Assembly: GCA_025765595.1 (NCBI GenBank)
Contig: JAIVFH010000052.1
Span: 27,501-91,500 of the forward strand
Source: Obelidium mucronatum
Lineage: Eukaryota > Chytridiomycota > Chytridiomycetes > Chytridiales > Chytriomycetaceae
DNA: 64,000 nucleotides
Direction of reading: 5' to 3'
Both the position numbers and the translations under genes were made by a program. Positions 31,021 through 42,474 of the stretch are shown here, piece by piece. The notes under the pieces were generated by a model. That model searched no databases and was not told the origin of the DNA. It saw nothing but the letters and a program-made list of their open reading frames with translations. Position 1 is the first letter of the stretch; each line of letters opens with the position of its first letter.

Positions 31021-31901
31021 TACTTCTTTTCTGCAATCCCTCGATCAAACATGTTTAACGCGTCGTCAAATTCATTCCTGCACAGATTATTACAGAATCC
31101 AACAACTCTCCCACGATACAGGGTTAGTGAATCAGGAGACACTGGCTTCTTTGAATTCGGGCAAACAGAATTCACGCAATCTTCGATTCTTAGCGTGGCG
31201 TTCTTATCGTCACTTCCTGCCTTGTTCTCTCCATCATCCTTCACCACAAGCTTCATGAACACTGCCACATCCTGCTTGGCTAAATCATCCACGGAATAGA
31301 ACGAAGTATCAACCGCATCCAACGTGAATCCCATTTTAAAGTAAAACGAGAGAGCCTTGATGTTCCTGGTTTGTGTCTCACACACGATCCTGTCCACCAC
31401 TGACACCGCTGCCACCCCTTCGCCGCGGCCTTGCTGACGAGTCTTCTTCACGGCTTCAATGACTGATTCCATCAAACGCTTACCAACGCCTGAACGCTGG
31501 TGTGCCTTGTCAACAATAAACTCCCATACTTTGGCTGACGAATTCCACGGATCGACGCTGACAATAATGAGCCCAATAATATCAGAATCGCCTTCTTTCT
31601 CGGCGTCCGTTGAATCCAAAGTTGCCTTGAAGCAGAGGTTTGAGGACAGAAACGATGCATAACGGATAAGATCAGAATCATCTGGGATCCACGAGTCGCC
31701 GCCTGATACTAGCTGCTGATTGTGTTTCAAGACCAATGAGAAGGAGAGGGATTCCGGTAGTTCCCCGCGGTCAACGCTTGAAGGATTGGAACAGACTGTT
31801 GTCACGTAGTACGAGTCGGTAGTGTAAGCAGCCGATGTTTGATACAAGTCCTTGAGTGCACTCAGATCCGAGACTGTGAGTGCTGCGATTTTGAATGACA
31901 T
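31020..31901 (-). CDS. GNAT acetyltransferase fused to a C-terminal YHS-like zinc/metal motif
   Basis: 293 aa, one exon. The GNAT fold covers about residues 1-225; motif A reads VWEFIVDKAHQRSGVGKRLM, with the acetyl-CoA loop QRSGVG, and the fourth strand region is RNIKALSFYFKMGFTLD (the usual A-x-x-F/L-Y-x-K-x-G-F). The C-terminal 50 residues form a separate cysteine motif: CVNSVCPNSKKPVSPDSL, then YRGRVVGFCNNLCRNEFDD, which matches the YHS/TRASH pattern (CPVxxKP...xGxxVGFCCxxCxxxF). The combination suggests an acetyltransferase whose activity or localisation depends on a metal-binding module; the substrate is unknown. No signal peptide is visible. Confidence 0.75.
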   Translation of the reverse strand: MSFKIAALTVSDLSALKDLYQTSAAYTTDSYYVTTVCSNPSSVDRGELPESLSFSLVLKHNQQLVSGGDSWIPDDSDLIRYASFLSSNLCFKATLDSTDAEKEGDSDIIGLIIVSVDPWNSSAKVWEFIVDKAHQRSGVGKRLMESVIEAVKKTRQQGRGEGVAAVSVVDRIVCETQTRNIKALSFYFKMGFTLDAVDTSFYSVDDLAKQDVAVFMKLVVKDDGENKAGSDDKNATLRIEDCVNSVCPNSKKPVSPDSLTLYRGRVVGFCNNLCRNEFDDALNMFDRGIAEKK

Positions 31902-31980
31902 TGAACCGTTTTTGAGTGGATTTTAGACAACTCCCCAGCAAACGAATTGGATGATATTTTATTCCCCAAAAAGTTCCATT

Positions 31981-34900
31981 CTACATGATGTTGCATTGAC
32001 GGTCATCGTTCCGCCGTTTATCCGCCGAGATGTCTTCATCTGTAAAGGCAGAAATCGCGTGTTGCTGATTGCTGCGAGACGAGAGTGAAGGAAGGGGTGC
32101 AACTTGCTTCCGTTTCTGTCGGAATGTGAAACTCCACCTGCCACCACCAGAATCCACGCTAGTCCTCTTCCTAGCACCACCACCACGATCATCGTCATCC
32201 ATTGAATTCAAAGTCGTGCGGGAATCCTGATGCCCATTCGTACCAATTGAAATTTGATTACTGTTATGATGATGATTGGTATCCAAGTTTGGGACAATGT
32301 AGATTTTGGCGGCTCCGTAGCCACTTATATAGGCAGTTTGCTTTTGAATGAAAGAATTGGAGCGTAGTAGCACTGAATTTCTTTGTATATACTCTGATAT
32401 TGTGATGGTAGAGTCCGAGTGACATTCTAAATGGTATGTGAAGTTGACTTTGCAAAAAGTGATCAGAAACACAAAATCGCCCACAAATCCAAAAAAAAAA
32501 AAACCAACTTAAAGAAGTCCATGCGTTTTCTACAACTTCCACATTGTCTCCGATTTCAAAAGGAATCAATGCTCCATGAACTCCGATTCTTGCGCTTACG
32601 TCTATCCCCGTTTCACCTGCATATTCATCCAGAGTTTGAGATAAATTTCTTGCCAGCGTTATTAGCGAGTCACAATGTAGCTTGTCGTCCATCAATCCTG
32701 TTATGGCAACTGGAAAAAAAACAAGTTGAGAAACATCCATATACCATCATTAAAGCAGCATCAAAAAAAATATTACCAAACAAACTTCCGCATTTTTTCA
32801 CATATTTAATCCCTTGCTGTTCTCCCACAACCTCCATCATCTGCGTAAAATCAGCCAACAAATCAATAGCCCCTTTTGGCGTCAAACTACTCTTTGCAGT
32901 AGTTCCACCCCAGATCCCCATTCCTTCCTCAATCGCACTACCAACTCGACCCCGTCTCACTTCATCGGTTCCACTCTTGACACTGCTCGCCGTGCTTTTG
33001 AAACGTCGATGACCGCCACCACCTCCGTTGTGACTCAACGAGTTCCTCACTCCTCCATCTGGTTTCACACTTGACGACCGACTTGAATGCGAACCCCCCC
33101 TCTTCACACCACCACCACCACCGCTGCCAACGCCAACATGGTCCTGGCTTTTACTCTTCAAACTCCTAGTGCTTCCAAACAGAGAATAATGACCACTGTT
33201 TCCAAAAAGAGAGTTCAAGTATATGTTGCTGTTACTGCTGCTGTTACCGGTCAAGTTGCCGCCGCTGGTGGCGCCAGCCGTAGTTGTTGTTGCCGCACCA
33301 CCACCACCCCCGCTGATTCCCACGCATTCACCGTTCGAAGACATGTTGTTGTTGCTGCTGTTGCTCATGCTGCTGTTGGTTGTTGCATTGAATGCCGCGT
33401 GCTGCAAGTTTGCTGACTTTGCAGTTGCTTCAGAGACCAGATTTCCTTTGATTGGTGGAAGTAATGGTTCGCAAATGAGGACACAGATTGGGAGTCCCAT
33501 AGGTGGAGGTGGAACAGCAGCAGCAGTAGCAGCAGCGGCAGTAGCAGCAGCTGGAGAAAAGTGACTGTTTGGAGAAGATAAAGTTCCTGTTGACTTGCTG
33601 AGAGATGTTTGAGATTGGTGGAGTGTTAGAAGACTTTGAGAGGCTATTTTTGACCGCGTAGCAGTTGGCAGGTTGTGATGGCTTGACAATGAGAAATTCG
33701 ATTTGTAGATGGGTGTTTTTTGAAGTTTAGATGCCCCTAAGCCTGCTGTTACAGTTGTTGCTGCTGCTGCCGCTGCTGCAGCTAGTGCTTTTGCTTTTGA
33801 TGCATTTATGGCTGCTGCGGATGCTTGCTTCAACTTGTTGGCTAATAGTTGTGAATGTGCACTTGGGTTCATGCTCTTTGACAGCGAGTCATGAGTTTCC
33901 ATTTGTTGCCAAATGGTGCTGACGATAATGGCACTGCTAATCAAAAATTGTTCCTCCAATGGCGATACGGTTTTGTATGTTCCTTCAAAAAAGAGAGCAA
34001 TTACACCGACTGGCCTGCCGTGCGACCAAATGAGTTCACTTGCACTTTGCCGTACATGTTCTCCAATATATCGACAGACTTGCAGTTGACTAGCAACCGA
34101 GTGCGAACGGTCGAGTATGTAGGGTCCTGGTCCTGTCTTATCCAGTGTTGCTTGGCAAAGTTCTGTAAACTTTTCATCGCCAGGTTTGATTTCACATTTT
34201 TCGGCCAGAGCAAATACCGTTGATCGAATCGCCCTGGCACTGTAGCAAAAGATAAATGTTAAAAAAAAAAACTTCCAAGAAAACACAGATATGTAAGTCC
34301 TCCTACCCCTCTGGATTCTTTTTAATTTTCAGAATCATTACATTCTTCAGTTTCAATGCGTTTTTGATGATATCTATGCAGTTCTTCAAGACCCCGCGCC
34401 CACATGTCCATCTTCCCCCTGAACTACACACGGTTTCTTTCAATTCACTCATTTGATCTTTGGCAAGACGAAGCAATTCCCTGAAATCAAGTTCTCGTTT
34501 CGCAACATATAGTTCGAATTCGTCAATTGCCCACTCCGTCATTTGCCGCAAGAGTTTGGCCTCTTGGGAAGTGAATTGACTGCGCGCAGGACCACGGATC
34601 GATAAGGCTCCGATTTTAACTCCCGATCTTGGAGAGTTGGTGTGAATTCCTGAAAGAGTTCATATAAAAAGAAAAAAAAAACCAGTAGTACCTCGTTATT
34701 AACGGAGCACCAGCATAAAAATGCAATCCACTCTGAACTAAAGGTCTACTTTTGAATTTTGGTTCTCGGCTTGCATCCAAAACAACAAAACCATCCTTTC
34801 CTTCACCTACAGTATTTCCACTACTTCCACCCATACCGCCTCCCCGAACGGTACTATTTCCACTTGCTCCAGTACCTTCCCTGATAGTATACTGACAGAA

Positions 34901-35783
34901 TGAATCACATCGAGCTTCTTGAATTATTGAGGGATCCTGTGTCGCGTTGAATGAAAAGTACTTTCCATTTGTCGAATCGCTTATGGACCAATATCGAACC
35001 ATTGAGCTGTCTACTATCGTGATTGTACATATATCAGCATGAAGAAGTTTGCAGGTGAGGGCAGTGATGGAATCGAATCTCGGTTCTATCAGAAGAATTT
35101 TTGAAAACCTCGTTTAATATCTATATGCTATACATACCTTTTGGTCCATTCCAAAGACGCATTCCATGAACAGCCATAACTCTCTTCATTTCCTTCTCAT
35201 CAAAGACTGGAGTTGATGTAGTGCTGCTATTTCCAGCTTCAATTTCAGCGGGAGTCAAGTTCTGGAGGAATCCAAAATTGAGTTGTTTTTTGACAGTATT
35301 AAGAGTCACGTTTTTGCGACTCGCTCCTTTAGCTTGTTGGTAGTCTTGTTCGCGTGACGTTCGAGCACTAGCGACTCTTCGGTGATCTCGCCTGCGTGAT
35401 GGGTATGCATTTGTTGTATTCGAGGCACCGCCGTTTGTGCTAGTAGTGGTGGAGCTAGTTTGGCTGGAGGTTTCCGATTGGAGTTGTTCCAGTTGGATCT
35501 GCTGCGTCTGACAAATGAACCTGCTTGTGTGATGAGACGAGGGAAGGTGCGAAGCGATATTCCTCTCGTATTGGCTGTGTTGTTGTTGTTGTTGTGGCTG
35601 TTGCTGTGTGTTTGTCTGGCTGCCGCTTGTGCCCGTGCCAGTATTCCCCGCCACAATGTTCTGCGCCGTCAGCGAGACGCGCGTCGCGACTGTCGAGATT
35701 GGCGGCAGGCGGTCGGCGGTGATCGACGGCCGCGGCGCCGCGACGTCGGCGGCGGCGGCGGCGGCAGCGGGATCGGACGCCAT
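31981..35783 (-). CDS. Tandem-GAF protein with degenerate class III cyclase-like domain and CaaX box
   Basis: Six exons: 35783-35138, 35085-34692, 34627-34307, 34239-32777, 32709-32509, 32447-31981; 1163 aa. After a Gln/Ser-rich start, GAF-type segments run through about 195-390 (LLHADICTITIVDSS, FYAGAPLITRSGVKIGALSI) and 395-550 (IRSTVFALAEKCEIKPG, WSHGRPVGVIALFFEGTYKT). A long Ser/Gly/Ala-rich linker follows. Residues about 885-1060 resemble a nucleotide cyclase homology domain: AIDLLADFTQMMEVVGEQQG, GVAITGLMDDKLHCDSLITL, VSARIGVHGALIPF, STITISEYIQ and ISGYGAAKIYIV, but the metal-binding Asp positions are not evident. The C-terminus is CNIM, a farnesylation-type CaaX. A membrane-tethered regulatory pseudocyclase is inferred. 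Confidence 0.6.
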
Positions 35784-35822
35784 TTTGTTTTATTCTTTTG
35801 TTTAAATTTATTTATTTTTTCT

Positions 35823-36745
35823 TTATTCCAGCGCCGCGTTGTGGAACACTTTCGTCACATCCGCCTGGTTCTCGAGATCCTCCAGCAGCTTCTCAAACGC
35901 CGCCAGCTGGCTCTCGGACAGAGAATCCACGCGTGTCGTCGGCACGTATGCTGCCAGATCCATTTCCTTGACTTCCAGTCCCTTCTCCAAAACTTGCTTT
36001 TGAAGGCTGAGCAGATTCGGCAACGTCGTAAACAGCTCTATAGACGGATCTTTGTCGTCGTCGACTTCTTCTCCAATATCATCAACCCCATCAAACTCCA
36101 TGGCAATATTAAGCAAATCATCCAGGTTTCTTTGGGAGGCAGCTTCCTTTGCATTCCCAAAAACCAAACGCGACCGTTTTTCAAATTGGAACATGATGGA
36201 CTTCAATGCCCCTTCGTTCTTTGTAAAGCAATGCCTCACTTCCGCAAAAGTCTTGTTTCGATTGGTACTCAACGCAACGACAACAACCGCAATGCCTTGT
36301 GCACTCATTCCTTCATACACAACTTCATCGCCTGACCCAGAAGCACCACCCTTCCCCGCGGCAGCAGTCACTCCTTTCTTGAGTGCCGTTTCGATATTCG
36401 CCTTGGGCATTTGGATCCCTTTTGCTTGGGCAAGCGCCGATGCAAGGTACAGATTCAGGCCAGAGTCAGTTTCCCCCTTTCCAGCAACAACAGCGGCAAT
36501 GATTTGAGAAGACAACTTTGAAAACTGATGCGCACGAGCAACATCATTCGCGCCTTTTGCCCGTTTGATCTGGGACCACCTTGAGGGCAAAACGGTTATA
36601 GCAGAAAGTATTCAACAATCACACACCTGTTGTGGCCAGCATGTCTTACTGTCGTGGCATTAACAACACAACCAGAGACGGGAACTCTTAAATTCCTAAC
36701 TGCTGGTGAAAAGATGGTCGATCGCAATAGCAATAGAGGAGACAT
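35823..36745 (-). CDS. TACO1: TACO1/YebC-family mitochondrial translational activator
   Basis: Exons 36745-36627 and 36579-35823; 291 aa. Exon 1 is a mitochondrial presequence (MSPLLLLRSTIFSPAVRNLR) that joins over a 47-nt intron to the YebC signature RHAGHNRWSQIKRAKGANDV. Further family motifs are LYLASALAQAKGIQMPKANI, EVVYEGMSAQGIAVVVVALS and NEGALKSIMFQFEKRSRL; the three-domain YebC layout is complete. TACO1 binds mitoribosomes and helps translate polyproline stretches in COX1. The acidic insert EEVDDDKDPSIELFT is family-like. Its start codon is 13 bp from the divergent LtrA-family gene, and its stop is 39 bp upstream of the next minus-strand ATG at 35783. Confidence 0.93.
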
Positions 36746-36758
36746 TTAGATTGCGAAA

Positions 36759-39045
36759 ATGGAAAATGGAGTAGAGTGCCAAAACATTCACACTTGCTTT
36801 CCCCTTCGTGGTGGATACTGCAAAGTTGTGAAAGATGTATGAACTTTCGAATTTAGTGTCTGGCGACATCTAACCCATCATATCCATGGATCACATCACC
36901 TGCAGGAAGTCGAACCATCGTACTTCCAAAATCACTCGAAGATCAAGAAGGTTGTCGTTCTTGGCTCCGCGGCTCATCAAGATGCTCTAATTGAACGCTT
37001 GATTGAGATTGACTCCAAGATGTCCAGCTTGAACTCATCCACCACTAATGTTGATGAGTCTGACAGACCTGGCGGAAACACTTCAGTTAGTCTAGATAAG
37101 CTTTCCTCTGCTCCTTCAATGGTCGCTATGCGCCAAGCATGTGTGTTGTCACCGTTGCTGTCCAGATCTCAAAAGCTTGAGCTGTTGAGCATTGAAGCAC
37201 GTGTTCGAATGCAGGAGCTAAACTTTATTCGGGAAGTCGCTCGCAAAAGTTCTGAAAGCGATACAGAAAGAGGAGACTCTTCTCTTGAAATTGCTGATCA
37301 CGATGACTCTGAGCCTGATGTAAGTAAGGCTAATTATGCGCCTGTTACTACTAACATAACCTTACTTCAGGGATCCTCCACTTTGAGTACTCCGTCGGAC
37401 ATTGAATTGGATCAAGTGATACGAATCACTAAACATGAAACCTTTGGAGTGCAGCAGCAGCGAGAATACAGCATCAAGCCGAAAGAACGACTTTTTCGCC
37501 GACCCAAAGTTCGTCAGTACTTTCACAACAATGTGCTTCATAGAAGCTCAGAAGAATTGCGGACCTCATGGCTGGAAATATTTGTTGATTTGCTCTATGT
37601 TGGTGTCTTTTGTAAAGCCGGAACAATCATCATTGAGGAGCAAAGTTGGGATGCCTTCGAACGCTTTCTCTTCCTGATGGTCCCTCTCATTGAGCACTGG
37701 AAGGCATTCACGCAACATAACAACTGGCTGTACCATGAAGATTTGTATCACAAGATTCATACTTTTTTGATCATGACAAGTCTCATGATTATGGGTAACG
37801 ATTTGAAGAGTGCTTTTTCTTCAACGCCCGAGACAAACACAAGCACAACCTACGTGGCCTCATTTATTATAGCCAGAATATTCATTATCATTGTTCAAGT
37901 TGTTGCCATCGTTTTCTTCAACCGAAAGTTTTGGGCGTCTGCTGTTACTTTTGTCATGATGCCAGTGCTTGAGTTGGTTCCATACTTTGCTCTCTTGGCA
38001 CTGCCCGTCAACGGTGATGAATCAAGAGATACACTTCGATATAGCCTTTGGTGGGTTGGCACCATTGGAATAATGGTACTTCCCATGTTGACAGTTGCAA
38101 TTACAATGTATGCATCACCCGCATTCAAAGTGACACGGATTGCAATCAGTTTCGTACAAATTTCCAAGGCATTCTTTTTTGTGTACTCACTCCCTTTTTT
38201 TTTTTTTTTTTAGACATTGAACATACCGCTGAACGGCTGGGTGCACTCTATGTCATTGCTCTCGGTGTTGTCGCAGTGAGTTTTCTTTACGACACTCAAT
38301 CAAGAACTCTTGAATCTGTGGTTTGGGTCATGATTTTGGCCCTCTTGATAGGAGCAAACCTAAATCATATGTATTTCCGTTCAGAAGGTGGGTTGCCTTT
38401 TAAGAACGACTCGTCGAATTAATTCTTCATAGGAGGATCTCATTATCAACACGCTTTGCGTCGAGTGTGGTACACTGGCGTTTTATGGCACTGTGAGTAC
38501 GCTATGTGCCGACATTCTCTTATTTTTTTTTTATTTTTTTTAACTTTCAATAATCCATAGTTATTCATTATCCACTCGTTATTTTTACGTTGTCGCTTGG
38601 TGCAATCATGTCCGCCATGATTACTTCGCGGTTCGATATCGCAGGCGGAAAAGAAAAACCAATGGAACTCCGTGCAGACTGGAAAAACTTGTTTTTTGCG
38701 TCTCTTGGATCTGTTTACGCTTGTTTCTTGGTGTTGAGAATGCTCCATTTGGAGCACCCGGAAGAAGCACGGAAAGATAAATCTGCTGCTGCTGCTACTG
38801 ACTCCAGTCAAAACGATGGTATCCCCAAGTCCAAAAATCGATTGAAAACTCGCGTTCCCAATTTGAGTTCCACTGCTCGGTTGATTTTACTATTTGTTTT
38901 CACTGTTTTGCTGTTTGGAGTTGGGATTGGGATCCATGAGGATCACTGGAGTGTTGACAAGTGCTTTGGATTTGGTGCTGCTGTCACCCTGGCGTCTGTT
39001 GTGTTGATGGAATGGGGGATTTTGAAACGCGCCAGAAAAAATTGA
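36759..39045 (+). CDS. LtrA-family (low temperature requirement) multi-pass membrane protein
   Basis: Six exons: 36759-36836, 36906-37319, 37371-38148, 38214-38387, 38433-38492, 38561-39045; 662 aa. About 200 N-terminal residues are hydrophilic, including a small conserved-looking segment (CKVVKDEVEPSYFQNHSKIK, VVVLGSAAHQDALIERL). The membrane part starts with the LtrA hallmark RTSWLEIFVDLLYVGVF, then the helices LIMTSLMIMG, ARIFIIIVQVVAIVFF and WVGTIGIMVLPMLTVAI. After splicing it shows the second hallmark INIEHTAERLGALYVIALG and LWHFIHYPLVIFTLSLGAIM. Intron 2 (51 nt) is in frame. The biochemical role of LtrA proteins is unsettled; the family is known from bacteria and fungi. The donor of intron 3 (GTTTCG) is weak but needed for the NIEH motif. 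Confidence 0.8.
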
Positions 39046-39058
39046 AAAATAGATCATC

Positions 39059-40255
39059 ATGTCTGTGTCTTTCACAATCTCCTACAAGACCTCGACATGT
39101 CTAGAACCATTACGGATTTCATACTCACCTATTGGCGTTTGCAATATACTTGGCGGCGGTACTACTCCAAGTTCCACGCCGCCTTGCGTTCCTGATCCTG
39201 ACCATCCTGGCTGGTACATTCGAACTGGCTGCTCGCAATCCCAAGATATCAATCGCCTTGGCAGAGCGTACTTTGGTCCCCAAATGCAAATTCAATACAT
39301 GCCAAAGCCTGGTTCGCAATGCGACAACGCCAATCGACTGCCGCTTCCGTGGTCCTTCCATTATCCCGTCAACACATGTGTCAAAAACATTGACAGCAAC
39401 CGCAATTTTTTTTATCAAGGCCAAAACCTGACATTCAAGTCGGAAATGGTGATCATGAAGCACGTCTTTGACACGGTGTCTGTATCCTTCTTTGTAGATG
39501 AAGAATGCAAAACGCCTCACATTGGACAAGCCGTTTTAGGGAAAGAGACTACCATTACCACCATCGCTACCGCGACATCCGACAACAACGACTCTTGCTT
39601 TTCAATGCAATTGATCAATCATCGCGGATGGTCTCAGGAAATCCAATACCACGGCCCCAGCTGTACAATCCCAGTTCAAGTTCGCGTGCAACGATCCAAT
39701 GGCGAATGCACTCAACAAGTCAGTTGTCCACCCTCCCAAGGACCGGGAACTTTTACGCGTTGTCTTGCAAGCAATGAAACAACTGAGGAGAGTGTTTTGA
39801 CCGAGGTTCAGAATCTTTTTGGTGGTGCTTCCTATTTTCAAATCTCAAGCGGGGATTGTAATGTTGAGACACGGACTTTTGTTCGGCCTGGGTACTGTAT
39901 TGCTACTCAAGGAAAATCAGCGGCCATTATGTACAGGGAGACATCAGGGGGGCTGGAATCCTTGTCATTTGCGACAAGCGCGACGTGTCTTGGTGGTTCG
40001 ACTGCAAAAGTGTGGTCTTTGGGACTGAATTCTAGTCGTACTGGGGACCAGCATTGTGGAACGAGTGATGGTGTCTTGGCCGGGGTGTATAGCTCATCCA
40101 ACGGAATCAGTGCTCTTTTAATTGGACTCATTGTTGGTGGATGTGTGGGTTTGGTGGTGCTCATTTTGATTGGAATCTGGTTGTTTCGGCTCAAGAAAAA
40201 CAGCAGCAAGAAACCTCAGAACGAAGAGCTCACAACTTTTGTCGCAAGTCAATGA
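39059..40255 (+). CDS. Cysteine-rich single-pass surface protein
   Basis: 398 aa in one frame, 13 bp after the LtrA stop. The ectodomain has many cysteines and Thr/Ser/Asn glycosylation-type stretches, with about three loosely repeated units, each starting near a TCL/ECK/YCI cysteine followed by a long strand-rich section. A C-terminal membrane helix (ISALLIGLIVGGCVGLVVLI) is followed by a short basic tail (RLKKNSSKKPQNEE). This is the topology of a type I membrane protein, yet no signal peptide is visible at the first Met. A missing upstream exon, or co-transcription with the LtrA gene, is possible. I do not recognise the family. Confidence 0.62.
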   Translation: MSVSFTISYKTSTCLEPLRISYSPIGVCNILGGGTTPSSTPPCVPDPDHPGWYIRTGCSQSQDINRLGRAYFGPQMQIQYMPKPGSQCDNANRLPLPWSFHYPVNTCVKNIDSNRNFFYQGQNLTFKSEMVIMKHVFDTVSVSFFVDEECKTPHIGQAVLGKETTITTIATATSDNNDSCFSMQLINHRGWSQEIQYHGPSCTIPVQVRVQRSNGECTQQVSCPPSQGPGTFTRCLASNETTEESVLTEVQNLFGGASYFQISSGDCNVETRTFVRPGYCIATQGKSAAIMYRETSGGLESLSFATSATCLGGSTAKVWSLGLNSSRTGDQHCGTSDGVLAGVYSSSNGISALLIGLIVGGCVGLVVLILIGIWLFRLKKNSSKKPQNEELTTFVASQ

Positions 40256-40298
40256 ACCAAAAATAGATTTTTATATAGTTCTTTTTATCATTTTTTTT

Positions 40299-42474
40299 TC
40301 ATAACTCATCATGTGTTTCTAAAACATCGTTCCAAGCCGTCTCAACAGCATCTCCCAACACCTTCATCCCTTCTCGCGTGATGGGTTGAAAGTCCCCAAA
40401 ATAATGCGCCCCAGGAATCTGGGTAACAACATAATGCTTCCCTCCCAACGCCGCAACCATATTCCCAAAACAAAAGTCAATCTGCGGTTCCGCCGGAACC
40501 ATCACCAATCTCGTTTTCTTTGGATCAGCAGCATACGCCCAATTCGACAACCCAGCACCATGATTCCCTACAACAACTTTTGCCTTCACAAATATTCCAA
40601 CTTGCTCCAACGCACTTTCCCCGCCTGTATGGACTTTCAACTTGTTTCCAAACCGACCCTTCAGATACTCTAATAACTCGGCTTCATTCGGGAACCCACG
40701 CACTTTCCCCTTTCTACTAACGTATACAATGGATCCATCTGAATCACTTGATGAAACCACGGGGAACAGGTTGCGCGACTTGAGCGCGGTATGATAAAAC
40801 TCAACCACTCGTTCAAAAGCCGCACGAGGAGCCCAGTACACACCCCACGCGTTTTTATCCCAAGTCCCATGTGTATCGTCTCGGGGATGAATCCAATCAA
40901 CAAGATACAACCCTTTCGTGAAATGGTATCGCTTAAAGTTTGGCGTTTCATAGTAAATGATTCTATCCTTGAGATGCTCTAGTTCCTTCATGGCAAATGT
41001 GTCTTCAATCACATGCGCGGTTCCTGGAACTGGAAGCAGGATTTTCGTGTTTGCGTGTTCCGGTTTCGAGAGAATGTGGTCGTTGAGGAAGAGGAGTTTT
41101 GGAAGGGTTTCAGAGACCCAGTGGTAGTAGTTTGAGATTTGGTGTTGGATGATGGAGACTGTTGGATGGTTGACTGTTATGATTTGCATATTCTTGTCTG
41201 TGGATGGGAAAATTTGGAGATCAATGTTGACGTGGTGGGAGCCTGTGTATAGAGTGCAATCGCCGTGGACAACCCCTGGGTGGCCGCTCATGAATACATT
41301 GGATAGGTGAATTAAATTGATGGATTTTTCATGAAAGACTTTGGGGTATTCGGGTATTTCATGGCCAATGAAAATTGGATCTGACGGCGATCCGTATGAC
41401 GCATATGCTGTTTTCGGATTTAAGGGAGTAACTTTGACTCTTGTCGGGTTGGATATGGCTTCTTCAGAGTAATTGTAGGCGATCGTCCACTTTTTTCCAG
41501 GGGGGCAAAGAGGATGGTCATTTTCTTTCCCTCCCGTCATTGTAAATCCATCCACAGTCAGCTCCAAACTCTCTCGTTTTAGATCCCATGCCAGTGGATC
41601 CATTGGCCATCCAATAGCTCGAATCATGCTGGATGTTTGTAGGTTTCCCGCGTTTCGTTCCCCTTCGTTCTTCATAACATCGTCCATGATATCGAATGCG
41701 CGAGGGAATTTTCCAGCACGCATTAGTGTTCGAGCAATATTTGCCTTCACAGAAATAGTGTTTTTTGCATCCAAGTGTCCAAACTTGCGTAGCCAGAGTT
41801 CGTATGTTTCAACAGAAGCATCATACTGAAACGTTAATTTGAGCTACATGGTTGTTGTTGTTTTTTTTCCGATTATCAGTCAAGAGGCATGTTTAACTGA
41901 TTGAAAGAGTACCATGAAAGCCAGAGATTGCAACGCATACTGATCATCAGGCAGCAGTTTTACACTCCTCAAACACACATTAATCATTTCTTCAGTAGGG
42001 GGAAATTTGATGCCAGTGTAATCCAAGTGGTTGTTCAAAGCTTGTCCAACTGACCGACAATAGAGTGCATGCAAGTCTCCATTATCAGGAAACCTTTTAA
42101 CTTTAGAAAAAAAAGTCAGATCAACAAGTGTCGTTTGGGGGAAAGTGTGAAATACCTCCGTCCACACAAGTCTTTATGGCACCCTTGAGGTCATCCGACA
42201 ACAGCTGGGCATAGACCAGATTCTGGACGCCTTCGTCCCATTGCGGGACTTTTTTGCTGAGACGCAGAAGCAGCTTGGCAGCATTCTTTTACATACAGAT
42301 TTGGATTGGATCAGCAGGATGTAGTGTTGTTGTTGCACACACCTTGTAGTCGCCGCCGTTGTACGCCTTCTGGGCCTTTGCATGCAGCGCCTGTATTTGC
42401 GGCCAGTCTGCGGACGATGCGAGCACGGTGGCGGCGGCGGCAAAGACAACGGCGACGACGCCGACCAGCAGCAT
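40299..42474 (-). CDS. TPR-like + GT61 (DUF563) glycosyltransferase
   Basis: Exons 42474-42343, 42285-42156, 42100-41913, 41825-40299; 658 aa. A signal/anchor (MLLVGVVAVVFAAAATVLAS) is followed by about 200 residues of TPR-like helices (ADWPQIQALHAKAQKAYNGG, KSVKLLP-type repeats). The catalytic part has the GT61 features: a His-rich strand (ISNYYHWVSETLPKLLFLND), SIVYVSRKGKVRGFPNE and the signature VVVGNHGAGLSNWAYA near residue 560. GT61 includes plant xylosyl/arabinosyltransferases and animal EOGT, all in the secretory pathway, so a Golgi/ER glycoprotein or wall glycan role is likely; donor and acceptor are unknown. It is head-to-head with a diverged paralogue. Confidence 0.85.

Noticed and set aside
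30511..31901. Bacterial-style operon (GNAT plus secreted protein with overlapping TAATG)
   Set aside because: Surrounding genes have spliceosomal introns and eukaryotic domains; no ribosome binding site pattern. The overlap is more likely due to a misjudged 5' end.
33087..33564. Plus-strand open frames rich in Thr, Val and Leu runs
   Set aside because: They are the complement of Ser/Gly/Asn repeats in the GAF/cyclase-like gene.
36759..39045. Recent horizontal transfer of the LtrA gene from bacteria
   Set aside because: Five introns and local base composition match neighbours, and LtrA proteins are known in fungi; nothing indicates recent transfer.
39132..39431. Alternative frame with a signal-peptide-like start (LAAVLLQVPRRLAFLILTIL)
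   Set aside because: It has no ATG start and lies within the better-supported frame of the cysteine-rich surface protein.
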